Origin: Minisyncoccota bacterium
GTDB taxonomy: Bacteria > Patescibacteriota > Minisyncoccia > UBA6257 > JAAZHW01
Assembly: GCA_028696375.1 (NCBI GenBank)
Contig: JAQVHD010000011.1
Span: 1 to 14,819, forward strand
DNA: 14,819 bases
Direction of reading: 5' to 3'
Shown here: piece after piece, positions 1 through 5,855 of the stretch
Layout of the letters: every line of letters begins with the position of its first letter
Position numbering within the stretch: position 1 is the first letter of the stretch
Notes under the pieces: model-generated
Database searches by the model: none
What the model saw: only the letters and a program-made list of their open reading frames with translations
Told to the model about the DNA's origin: nothing
Made by a program: the position numbers and the translations under genes

Positions 1-572
1 TCCAGCTCAGCCAAAAATTTAATGCTTTGATTATTGGTGGCGGCCTCAATCGCAATGAAGAAACATTTCGCGTGATCCGAGAAATTATTCAAAAAATCAA
101 TCTCCCTGTAGTAATTGATGCTGAAGCAATTCGTGCTTTGGCCTACAATCGTCAAATTCTTAAAAACAAGGAAACTATTCTTACGCCCCACAAAGAAGAA
201 TTTCGAGCTTTGACTGGTGAAACAGTTGAAGATAGTGTGGCTAATCGAAAAATTAAAGTCAAAAAATGGGCTGAAAAATTACAAACTGTCATTTTATTAA
301 AAGGGCATGCCGATGTTATTTCAGATGGGAAAAAGATAGCCGTTAATAAAACGGGCTCGCCTTATATGACTAAGGGCGGATTTGGGGATACTTTAGCTGG
401 CATTTGTGGCGCTCTTTTAGCACGACAAATTGATCCGTTTCAAGCGGCTGTAACTGCCGCTTATATTAATGGAAAAGCTGGTGCGCTCGCCGCGCAAAAA
501 TATGGCGAAGGCGTTTTAGCAAGCGATATTTTTGAGTTTATTCCTCAAGTGATTAAAAACCATACCAAATAA
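1..572 (+). CDS. nnrD: ADP-dependent NAD(P)H-hydrate dehydratase, 5'-truncated by window edge
   Basis: The reading frame is open to base 3 (Gln-Leu-Ser-Gln-Lys-Phe-Asn-Ala-Leu-Ile-Ile-Gly-Gly-Gly...), so the gene begins outside the window; the TTG at 27 is internal. About 190 residues are visible. The family (YjeF C-terminal domain, ribokinase-like fold) repairs hydrated NADH/NADPH using ADP or ATP. Family hallmarks seen: an IIGGGL segment in place of the usual VIGPGLG, PVVIDAEAIRAL (usual PVVLDADALNAL), TPHKEEFRAL, the LLKGHADVI strand, and a glycine-rich GGFGDTLAG loop near bases 375-400 carrying the catalytic Asp (usual GTGDVLAG). It ends IPQVIKNHTK at TAA. Whether an NnrE epimerase domain is fused upstream cannot be seen. 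It converges on the DGR and a terminator-like hairpin follows it. Confidence 0.85.
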   Translation, partial: QLSQKFNALIIGGGLNRNEETFRVIREIIQKINLPVVIDAEAIRALAYNRQILKNKETILTPHKEEFRALTGETVEDSVANRKIKVKKWAEKLQTVILLKGHADVISDGKKIAVNKTGSPYMTKGGFGDTLAGICGALLARQIDPFQAAVTAAYINGKAGALAAQKYGEGVLASDIFEFIPQVIKNHTK

Positions 573-596
573 AATATAAATTCGGATTTTAGTGTT

Positions 597-636
597 CGCT
601 TAATTCTGCTCTTAATTAGGCGGTTGTTTTTATTTT
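597..636 (+). terminator. Probable intrinsic terminator of nnrD
   Basis: A 9-bp stem (597-605 with 614-622, one G-T wobble, 8-nt loop) is followed by a T-rich run (GTTGTTTTTATTTTA). It lies 25 bp after the nnrD stop and separates nnrD from the convergent DGR template region. Confidence 0.5.
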
Positions 637-901
637 ATTCGTATTAAATTGCTTCAATATTTATGAATCGAACTGCTCTAATTTTTCAAATATCGTGTAT
701 TTTAAAAACTGCTGTTTATCAAAATACAGCGATAAATGTACTCAAATAAAGCAATCTTTGTATTTTTATCTTATAAAATAATTGTTTAATTATTTATTAT
801 AAGACGAGAATAAGAACAGCAGTTTCTTGGGCGCAGTTTTTAAATTCGTAAATTTAAAAATCAGGCCCCATAAGGAAGCGCTCAGCTTCCCGTTGAAACT
901 T
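637..901. other. Gene-free AT-rich stretch downstream of the DGR template repeat, with inverted repeats
   Basis: I see no convincing gene in this stretch; the plus-strand ORF running through TR (827-1078) is a shadow. An 11-bp inverted repeat (AAACTGCTGTT at 706-716, AACAGCAGTTT at 815-825) encloses about 98 nt. Inside it is a smaller imperfect AT-rich hairpin (about 769-803). In minus-strand transcription order this lies just 3' of TR, so it may be part of the structured template RNA or its terminator. That role is inference. Confidence 0.35.
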
Positions 902-1019
902 CGGAGGAGACAACGAAACCCGATGTTGCTGTTCGTGTTCGCGGGGACATTGTTCACGTTCAAAGAAAATCGTCCCGCATTAGCACCATTATTCCAGCTG
1001 CCGCCCCGGAGAAAAGCAT
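902..1019 (-). repeat. DGR template repeat (TR)
   Basis: This 118-bp segment aligns without gaps to 2604-2721 (offset 1702) with 106 identities. Substituted plus-strand positions are 924, 926, 932, 933, 938, 939, 950, 953, 960, 992, 998 and 999. All but 998 are T here, that is A on the sense (minus) strand. TR has 25 such A positions and 11 are changed; only 1 of the 93 non-A positions is changed. Read in the target frame, TR encodes many AAC/AAT Asn codons (SLNVNNVPANTNSNIGF), as expected of a template for adenine mutagenesis. The 22 bp at 902-923 contain no sense A and are identical in VR, fitting the initiation-of-mutagenic-homology end. TR lies 78 bp after the avd stop. Confidence 0.95.
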
Positions 1020-1097
1020 TTTTCTTATCCTCCGCCCATTTATTAAAAAACGAGCGGGCCGATTTTCAAAAATATTAAAAATCCGCCTCCTCGCTTT

Positions 1098-1433
1098 TTA
1101 ATCCAAAGATCTTAACCAGCCGCCAAGCATCTTACCAATTTCGTCTATCATCACCACAGCAAATTGATATTGTTTAATACTAATAAAATGCAAATCTTTA
1201 GCTAATCTGACAAGAATTCTTAATTTATCTAATTTAATGCTGGCTTTAGTTAAGGCTGATATTTTTATTTTAGAATTTTTGGCTTCAATAATTAATTCCA
1301 AAAAATCTATAAGGGCATTTTCAACTCTTTGACCTAAAACAAACCTTTGAGATTTAGGAAATTTATTGACGATAGGCCAAAACCATAAAATTAATTCGTA
1401 AGTTTTATGAAAGATTGGCGGTTCGCTCAGCAT
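1098..1433 (-). CDS. avd: DGR accessory variability determinant (Avd-like, four-helix-bundle family)
   Basis: The protein has about 111 residues from the ATG at 1433. An in-frame TTG at 1481 would give 127, but that extension lies wholly within the RT gene and the family-like part begins near MLSEPPIFHKTYEL. It is predicted all-helical and basic. KTYELILWFWPIVNKFPKSQ, then GQRVENALIDFLELIIEA, and a C-terminal helix around IDEIGKMLGG resemble Avd and the related S23/IVP four-helix proteins. In the Bordetella phage system Avd forms a pentamer that binds the reverse transcriptase and template RNA and is needed for mutagenic cDNA synthesis. The gene overlaps the RT 3' end by 29 bp, suggesting translational coupling, and TR follows. 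The assignment rests on pattern plus context. Confidence 0.85.
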   Translation of the reverse strand: MLSEPPIFHKTYELILWFWPIVNKFPKSQRFVLGQRVENALIDFLELIIEAKNSKIKISALTKASIKLDKLRILVRLAKDLHFISIKQYQFAVVMIDEIGKMLGGWLRSLD

Positions 1434-2445
1434 AAAAATCGTAAAGGGAACGACCATACACAATAGACATCTTATTCTCAATTTTCTTTTTTAATCCCCA
1501 TGAGTCAGCAAATTTTAAATGTCCAAGATAGGAGCAAAAAGTTTCAGAACTCATTTTCCCCTTCTTAAATTTTTTCCAAAAACGCCTGATCATGTTTTGC
1601 CTAACCAAAATATGGGAGTAAAAAACATGAAAACCTAAAAAATCAACGCCGATTTTGGCTGGAAAAATTTCTTGTTTTTGAGGATGCAAAACAAGTTGAA
1701 GATTTTTTTGTATAAAATTTTTTATTTCCTCACGCCATATTTTTAATTGGCACTTATTGTCTGACAATATAATAAAATCGTCCATATAACGAATATAATA
1801 TTTGATTCTCAAATTATGTTTTAGAAATTGGTCCAATTCATTGAGATAAATATTGGCAAAAAGCTGACTAGTCAAATTACCAATGGGAATGCCTTTTGAT
1901 CCTTCCGTAGAATCTAAAATCTTTTTGATTAGCCATAAAACATCTCTGTCTTTAATTTTTTTATTGATTAACATAAAAAGTTTCTCCTTATCAACACTAT
2001 CAAAAAATTTTCTAACATCGCATTTTAAAATATAAAAATTGTCGGAGCCACATTTAAAATATAAAGATCTTAAGAAGTTCTTTAGACGTAATACCGCGTG
2101 GTGCGTTCCTTTATTTTTACGACAAGCCCAAGAATCATAAATAAACCCCCGATCAAATATTGGCTCAATAATATTACATAGAGCATGGTGAACGACACGA
2201 TCACGAAAAGAGGCCTTATACACTAAACGTTTTTTGGGATCGGAAATAAAGAATTTCTGATAAGAATTTGGCTGATAAGTTTTTTCTTGAAGCTCTTTCT
2301 GAATTTTTAAAAGTTCTCGCTCTAAATTCCATTCAAAATCAATCACATAATTTTTATCGCTTTTTCTTTTACGGGCTGAATAATAACTCTTTAGCAGATT
2401 AGAAAAATCAAAGATGCTATGATAGAGATTTTTAAATGTTTTCAT
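1405..2445 (-). CDS. DGR reverse transcriptase
   Basis: The protein has 346 residues and starts at an ATG after a T/A-rich leader with no Shine-Dalgarno sequence. Reverse-transcriptase motifs in order: VYKASFRDRVVHHALCNIIEP (about 75-95), the first catalytic Asp in KCDVRKFFDSVD (D143), GIPIGNLTSQLFANIYLNELD (185-205, the glycine-rich motif seen in group II intron and DGR enzymes), the YMDD box (220-223), a conserved HPQK segment (254-257) and GVDFLGFH (266-273). No maturase, endonuclease or RNase H domain follows, as expected for a DGR RT rather than a group II intron. It should copy the TR RNA with adenine infidelity together with Avd. It sits between the VR-bearing gene and avd/TR on the same strand. 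No frameshift or stop was seen. Confidence 0.95.
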   Translation of the reverse strand: MKTFKNLYHSIFDFSNLLKSYYSARKRKSDKNYVIDFEWNLERELLKIQKELQEKTYQPNSYQKFFISDPKKRLVYKASFRDRVVHHALCNIIEPIFDRGFIYDSWACRKNKGTHHAVLRLKNFLRSLYFKCGSDNFYILKCDVRKFFDSVDKEKLFMLINKKIKDRDVLWLIKKILDSTEGSKGIPIGNLTSQLFANIYLNELDQFLKHNLRIKYYIRYMDDFIILSDNKCQLKIWREEIKNFIQKNLQLVLHPQKQEIFPAKIGVDFLGFHVFYSHILVRQNMIRRFWKKFKKGKMSSETFCSYLGHLKFADSWGLKKKIENKMSIVYGRSLYDFYAERTANLS

Positions 2446-2460
2446 ATTTTAAAAAATTTA

Positions 2461-2501
2461 TTCCGAGCAATCAAAAATTATAAATTTTTGATTGCTCGGA
2501 A
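2461..2501. other. Long perfect hairpin between the DGR target gene and the RT
   Basis: Perfect 19-bp arms (2461-2479 and 2483-2501) with a 3-nt loop. On the minus strand the second arm is followed by TAAATTTTTTAAAAT and then the RT ATG 15 nt away. It may be a terminator or attenuator limiting RT read-through from the target promoter, or an RNA processing site; the function is inferred. Confidence 0.7.
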
Positions 2502-2502
2502 A

Positions 2503-2585
2503 TCCCAAGTCCAAAATTCCAAAGACCAAAAATCAAAATATATATTTTACTCTTTATTCGTAATTCGACTCTCATTCATAATTCA
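2503..2585. repeat. Low-complexity intergenic repeat words
   Basis: The stretch CCAAAATTCCAAAGACC, then AAAAATCAAAA, followed by TTCGTAATTCG and TTCATAATTCATA words, resembles the AAATCAAAAATC tracts in the 4100-4480 and 8380-8575 gaps. No gene or clear regulatory site is visible. Confidence 0.45.
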
Positions 2586-2602
2586 TAGTTTTCAAGAAAC
2601 TA
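2586..2602 (-). other. Short hairpin immediately downstream of VR
   Basis: A 6-bp perfect stem (2586-2591 with 2597-2602, 5-nt loop) begins in the target stop codon, right after the VR end. Known DGRs carry a hairpin/cruciform a few bases past VR that promotes target recognition. This one matches in position but is shorter and AT-rich. Confidence 0.45.
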
Positions 2603-4051
2603 GCGGAGGAGACAACGAAACCCGACGGTGCTGCCCGTGCCCGCGGGGACACTGCTCACGTACAAAGAAAATCGTCCCGCATTAGCACCATTACTCCAGT
2701 CGCCGCCCCGGAGAAAAGCATAGGTATTAACCGCAGTGTTTTGCCAATAATAGTCATTATTAAACTTAGCGGAACCAGTAGTTAAAGGAATGCCTTCATC
2801 ATTAATAGAAGCAATGTAACCCGAAGGCGGCATGCTTACCCCTTGATAAATACAATTAGTCCCATCACAAGCGAGGGTATTATTAGTCCATTCCCAAACA
2901 TTACCAATCATATCCATCGTTCCAATAATTGATCGACATTGAGTAGCGGTGCCCGTGTTAATAGCTGCAGTATAATCAGCGCCCCAACCATTCGTTTGAG
3001 CCCAAATTGAGCCATTGGGTTTACGAGCTGCATAATAAGGCCAAGAACCAGTGTTCCAAATATGGCAAGGTTCCATACCAACATCGATTGTTGTAGAAGA
3101 ATTATAGGGATCAGGCGTGCCAGCAGCCGCTAACCACCATTCAAAATCAGTGGGTAAATCTTTGCCCATATTTTGACAGAAAAGAATAGCCTGAGTTTGA
3201 GAAGGAGCAGGCGATTTAACTGATGTCCAGGGTGGAGTATTGTACTGAGAAATCGGGCAATTAGAAGTGCATTGGGTGCCATCAGGTTTGATAGCTGAGG
3301 CGGCATAGCCGGCTTCATATTTATCAATGCAGAATCTACCAGGGGCAGGTACCCAGACCATACCCGTTGGGCACAAACCGCCAGAATCAGGCATTAAGGT
3401 AAGATTGCTGCCTTTTTCATATAAACCATTATCACCGCCATCAGCCAAGGGGAGATTGCTTTTGGCAGCATTTTTTACTGGATAACCATCTCGATCAGTA
3501 AAACCATAATAATTGGATTCTAATTTGGCATTTAATTCGAATTGATAACCATCAGAAGAAATAATAAAAGTATAAAAATAATCGTTGTGGGCATTGAGGT
3601 CTTGGAAATAAGCGTTGATTGGATCAGTGGGGAGAGAAGAAATCGGCGCACCAACATCTAAGTCATTAAAATTAATGGGAATCCAACCCGTACCATTGGT
3701 TTTGCGATAATTATCTTGGGTGCTACATTGATAAGAATAACCTGGGGGTAACGCCGGGAGATGAAGATCTGAACAATCAGAATTCACCGCTGGAAGAGAA
3801 ACATAAACCTTGTTAGCTGATAGTAAGAAACTGCCAAAATAACTAGCCTGATAAATCGTCAGAGTTTTTTCCAGATTAGAGAGGTCGGCTATTCGACGAG
3901 TATCCCGAGTTTTTCTTAATATTTCCGCTGGATTAATGGCAATAACAATCACACTCATTAAAACTGCGAGGATGGCAATCACCACTAAGAGTTCAATCAG
4001 AGTGAAGGATTGCTGATTTTTGTGTTTGGTTATTAATTCTTTTTGAGACAT
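2600..4051 (-). CDS. DGR variable target: prepilin-like protein with C-terminal FGE-sulfatase/C-type-lectin domain
   Basis: The protein has 483 residues from the ATG at 4051; a TTG at 4090 adds 13 residues that do not fit a prepilin leader. A short basic leader (MSQKELITKHKNQQS) precedes FTLIELLVVIAILAVL, a class III/type IV prepilin signal with Ser at -1 (usually Gly), Phe at +1 and Glu at +5. A pilin-like helix (INPAEILRKTRDTRRIADLS) follows. From about residue 230 comes an FGE-sulfatase domain: MVWVPAPGRFCIDKYEAG, LPTDFEWWLAAAGT, GNVWEWT (383-389) and RGGDWSNGANAGRFSLY ending in GFRCLLR. The last 39 codons are VR. The predicted product is exported, assembled through the pilus machinery and shown at the cell surface, with the variable lectin fold as binding face. 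Enzymatic FGE activity is unlikely in this setting. Confidence 0.92.
   Translation of the reverse strand: MSQKELITKHKNQQSFTLIELLVVIAILAVLMSVIVIAINPAEILRKTRDTRRIADLSNLEKTLTIYQASYFGSFLLSANKVYVSLPAVNSDCSDLHLPALPPGYSYQCSTQDNYRKTNGTGWIPINFNDLDVGAPISSLPTDPINAYFQDLNAHNDYFYTFIISSDGYQFELNAKLESNYYGFTDRDGYPVKNAAKSNLPLADGGDNGLYEKGSNLTLMPDSGGLCPTGMVWVPAPGRFCIDKYEAGYAASAIKPDGTQCTSNCPISQYNTPPWTSVKSPAPSQTQAILFCQNMGKDLPTDFEWWLAAAGTPDPYNSSTTIDVGMEPCHIWNTGSWPYYAARKPNGSIWAQTNGWGADYTAAINTGTATQCRSIIGTMDMIGNVWEWTNNTLACDGTNCIYQGVSMPPSGYIASINDEGIPLTTGSAKFNNDYYWQNTAVNTYAFLRGGDWSNGANAGRFSLYVSSVPAGTGSTVGFRCLLR
2604..2721 (-). repeat. DGR variable repeat (VR), C-terminus of the target gene
   Basis: Aligned to TR at 902-1019 with 12 substitutions and no gaps. 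Sense changes are nine A to G, one A to C, one A to T and one G to A. Translated in frame, nine residues differ from TR. Seven are at Asn codons: N to S three times, N to G twice, N to Y and N to T once each. The others are S to D and I to V. The framework residues RGG.W, GANAGRFSL and GFRCLLR are unchanged, so variability is confined to the C-type-lectin surface loops. Confidence 0.95.
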
Positions 4052-4112
4052 TCTCTTTAAAGCGACACATCTAATTAAAGAGGCATTCAATGAAAAGACG
4101 GTCTTTAAATAA

Positions 4113-4140
4113 ATTATATAGTATAAAATTCAAAAATCAA
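4113..4140 (-). promoter_or_regulatory. Candidate promoter of the DGR target gene
   Basis: On the minus strand, TTGATT (4140-4135), a 16-bp spacer, then TATAAT (4118-4113). Transcription would start near 4106, giving a leader of about 55 nt before the ATG at 4051. The -35 box is made from an ATCAAA repeat word. Confidence 0.45.
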
Positions 4141-4481
4141 AGCTCAAAACTGCAACTCAAAACCCTAAAACTATCCTCTTGTTATCATCCGGACTCTCTT
4201 TTTGTCATCCTGAGGGCGCAGCCCGAAGGATCTCTCAATAGAATGTCTAATGACTAATTTCTAATGACCAATCAAATCCCAATGACTAATGACAAAACGA
4301 GGCAGCGATGATTTTTCGAAGAAAAATCATCGCTGCCTTTAGACATTAGGTCAATTAGACATTAGTCATTCATCATCTGGGATTCTTCGCTGACGCTCAG
4401 AATGACAATAAAAAAAATCAAAAATCAAAAATCAAAAGTCAAAAAATTATTGTTGGGGTTCTTCGTAAAGCTTAGAATGAC
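4130..4481. repeat. Mosaic of intergenic repeat modules (divergent DGR/tsaD gap)
   Basis: Modules seen: CTCAAAACTGCAACTCAAAA (about 4146-4165); a REP-like unit GTCATCCTGAGG...CCGAAGGATC (4204-4236); ctaatgac words (4242-4292 and, inverted, 4341-4373); GATTCTTCGCTGACGCTCAG...TGAC (4379-4406); an AAAATC tract (4411-4448); and TTCTTCGTAAAGCTTAGAAT (4458-4477). The same modules recur inverted at 8312-8575. I see no gene here. Confidence 0.75.
4301..4337. repeat. Perfect 17-bp-arm hairpin
   Basis: Arms 4301-4317 and 4321-4337 with a GAA loop, GC-rich at the base and AT-rich at the tip. It begins GAGGCAGCGA and so resembles the 4501-4543 hairpin. It lies between two divergent genes, where a terminator is not needed. 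Confidence 0.8.
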
Positions 4482-4500
4482 AAAAAAGATAGTTTGATTG

Positions 4501-4543
4501 ATGAGGCGGCGAAAAATTTCATTGAAATTTTTCGCCGCCTCAT
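4501..4543. repeat. Perfect 20-bp-arm hairpin
   Basis: Arms 4501-4520 and 4524-4543 with a 3-nt loop ATT. The base is GAGGCGGCGA followed by an A/T tip, the same design as the hairpin at 4301-4337. Confidence 0.8.
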
Positions 4544-4550
4544 TGCTTCT

Positions 4551-4580
4551 ATTTCATGAATATTTTCATGAAATTTTTTA
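4551..4580 (+). terminator. AT-rich stem-loop with T tract
   Basis: A 10-bp perfect stem (ATTTCATGAA at 4551-4560 with TTCATGAAAT at 4565-4574, loop TATT) followed by six T. The shape is that of a terminator, but no plus-strand gene ends nearby; it may be a regulatory dyad upstream of tsaD. Confidence 0.35.
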
Positions 4581-4611
4581 ATATAAACCACCTCAAAAAT
4601 CTCAGCTAAGA

Positions 4612-4639
4612 TTGAATTTTACATTAGATTCATTAAGAT
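4612..4639 (+). promoter_or_regulatory. Weak candidate promoter of tsaD
   Basis: TTGAAT (4612-4617), a 16-bp spacer, TAAGAT (4634-4639). Transcription would start near 4646, almost at the ATG 4647, implying a leaderless message. The -10 box is only a 4/6 match. Confidence 0.3.
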
Positions 4640-4646
4640 AATGGTA

Positions 4647-5822
4647 ATGCGTATTTTGGGAATTGAAACCAGTTGTGATGAAACAGGAATTAGTATTTTG
4701 GATTTTAAAAATAACCAATGTAAAATTTTGGCGAATTTAGTTTATTCTCAAATTAAAGTGCATCAGCCTTATGGCGGCGTCGTGCCTAATTTAGCTAAAC
4801 GCGAACATCAAAAAAATTTAATTCCCATGCTGCGTTTGGCTCTTCAAGAAGCTCGATGTACCAAAAAGAAAAAGAACCAATTCTCCGACTCTCAAACTAA
4901 AATCTTAGAAAAGATTTTATTAAAAGATGAAGTCCTTAAACAAAATCTTTTGCCTTTTTTGCAAACTACCACTAAGCCAAAAATAGATTTTATTGCTGTA
5001 ACTAAAGGGCCGGGATTAGCCCCGGCTTTATGGCCGGGCGTTAATCTAGCGCGCGCCCTCAGTTTTTATTGGCGCATCCCCCTTTTAGGAATCAACCACC
5101 TCGAAGGACACATTCTATCCAATTGGTTGCCCAAAGAAGAAAATCAATGGGCTTCGCTCAAGATTCCCCAAAGTCTTTTTCCCGCAGCAGGTTTAATTAT
5201 CTCCGGCGGCCACACCCAGCTCATTTTAATCAAAAAAATCGGCCAATATCGCTTAGTTGGGGAAACCCGCGACGACGCGGCGGGAGAATGTTTTGATAAA
5301 ACAGCCCGGCTTTTGGGCTTAAGTTATCCGGGCGGTCCAGCGATTGCCGCGGAGGCTAAAAAAATAAAAAATCTTCCACCTCCTCCTTTGCCAATCCACT
5401 TGCCTCGGCCAATGATTGACCAAAAAAATTATGATTTTTCTTTTGCGGGTTTAAAAACTGCTGTTCTATATTTAGTTGAAGATTTAAAAAAGCAGGGAAT
5501 TTCTTTAAATCTGGTCCGACCGTTTTTAGCCGCAGAAATTCAAAATAGTATTAATGAAGTTTTAGTGAGTAAAACCATCCGCTTGGCTAAAAATTTTCGC
5601 ACGCAAAGCATCATTGCTGCCGGCGGCGTAGCGGCCAACGAAGCGCTCACCCAATTATTGCAACAAGAAGCAACTAAAAAATTGCACGATATTCAAGTTT
5701 TAATCCCTGAAAAACAATATACGGGTGATAACGCTGCAATGATTGCCCTCGCGGCCTATTTCCATCGCCAACGGCCAACTTCCTGGCAACAATTAGAAGC
5801 AAATCCTAATTTAAGATTATAA
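4647..5822 (+). CDS. tsaD: tRNA N6-adenosine threonylcarbamoyltransferase TsaD
   Basis: The protein has 391 residues. I start at ATG 4647 because the family begins MRILGIETSCDETG; an ATG at 4641 adds two residues. TsaD transfers the threonylcarbamoyl group to A37 of ANN-decoding tRNAs in the cytoplasm. Seen: the ASKHA phosphate loop GIETSCDETGIS, HQPYGGVVPNLAKREH (39-54), AVTKGPGLAPAL, the metal-binding HLEGH (151-155), ISGGHTQLIL, GECFDKTARLLGL, FSFAGLKTA and TGDNAAMIA (359-367), whose Asp is a metal ligand. The protein is about 50 residues longer than usual, mainly through a Lys-rich insert at about 71-109 and a smaller one before FPAAGLIISGGH. No other t6A genes are in the window. It ends at a bidirectional terminator. 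Confidence 0.97.
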   Translation: MRILGIETSCDETGISILDFKNNQCKILANLVYSQIKVHQPYGGVVPNLAKREHQKNLIPMLRLALQEARCTKKKKNQFSDSQTKILEKILLKDEVLKQNLLPFLQTTTKPKIDFIAVTKGPGLAPALWPGVNLARALSFYWRIPLLGINHLEGHILSNWLPKEENQWASLKIPQSLFPAAGLIISGGHTQLILIKKIGQYRLVGETRDDAAGECFDKTARLLGLSYPGGPAIAAEAKKIKNLPPPPLPIHLPRPMIDQKNYDFSFAGLKTAVLYLVEDLKKQGISLNLVRPFLAAEIQNSINEVLVSKTIRLAKNFRTQSIIAAGGVAANEALTQLLQQEATKKLHDIQVLIPEKQYTGDNAAMIALAAYFHRQRPTSWQQLEANPNLRL

Positions 5823-5824
5823 AA

Positions 5825-5853
5825 AAAGACCCCAGAGAGAGGTCTTTGTTTTT
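5825..5853. terminator. Bidirectional intrinsic terminator
   Basis: Stem AAAGACC (5825-5831) with GGTCTTT (5841-5847), 9-nt loop. A-rich flank on the left and TTTGTTTTTA on the right make it work for tsaD on plus and for the convergent gene on minus. Confidence 0.75.
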
Positions 5854-5855
5854 AA

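Larger units (their letters stand above)
902..4051 (-). other. Complete diversity-generating retroelement cassette
   Basis: Transcription order on the minus strand is: target gene with C-terminal VR, 19-bp-arm hairpin, reverse transcriptase, Avd-like protein, TR. Every core DGR part is present and intact. DGRs copy TR RNA into cDNA with errors at adenines and replace VR by the mutated copy, diversifying a ligand-binding C-type-lectin-fold protein while TR stays unchanged. DGRs are known to be frequent in CPR bacteria. No transposase, integrase or attachment site was seen, so the unit appears to be a resident chromosomal locus rather than a mobile element. Confidence 0.93.

Noticed and set aside
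827..1078. 83-aa plus-strand ORF across the template repeat
   Set aside because: It reads antisense through TR, whose evolution is explained by the minus-strand DGR; the protein has no recognisable features.
1405..2445. Group II intron maturase
   Set aside because: There is no maturase or endonuclease domain and no intron RNA boundaries; Avd, TR and VR neighbours define a DGR RT.
2419..2685. 88-aa plus-strand ORF across VR and the hairpin
   Set aside because: It is antisense to the end of the target gene and low-complexity sequence; nothing supports translation.
902..2721. TR/VR pair as an ordinary duplication or a mobile-element repeat
   Set aside because: Mismatches are almost confined to sense-strand adenines and VR ends exactly at the target stop codon next to an RT gene; random drift would not give this.
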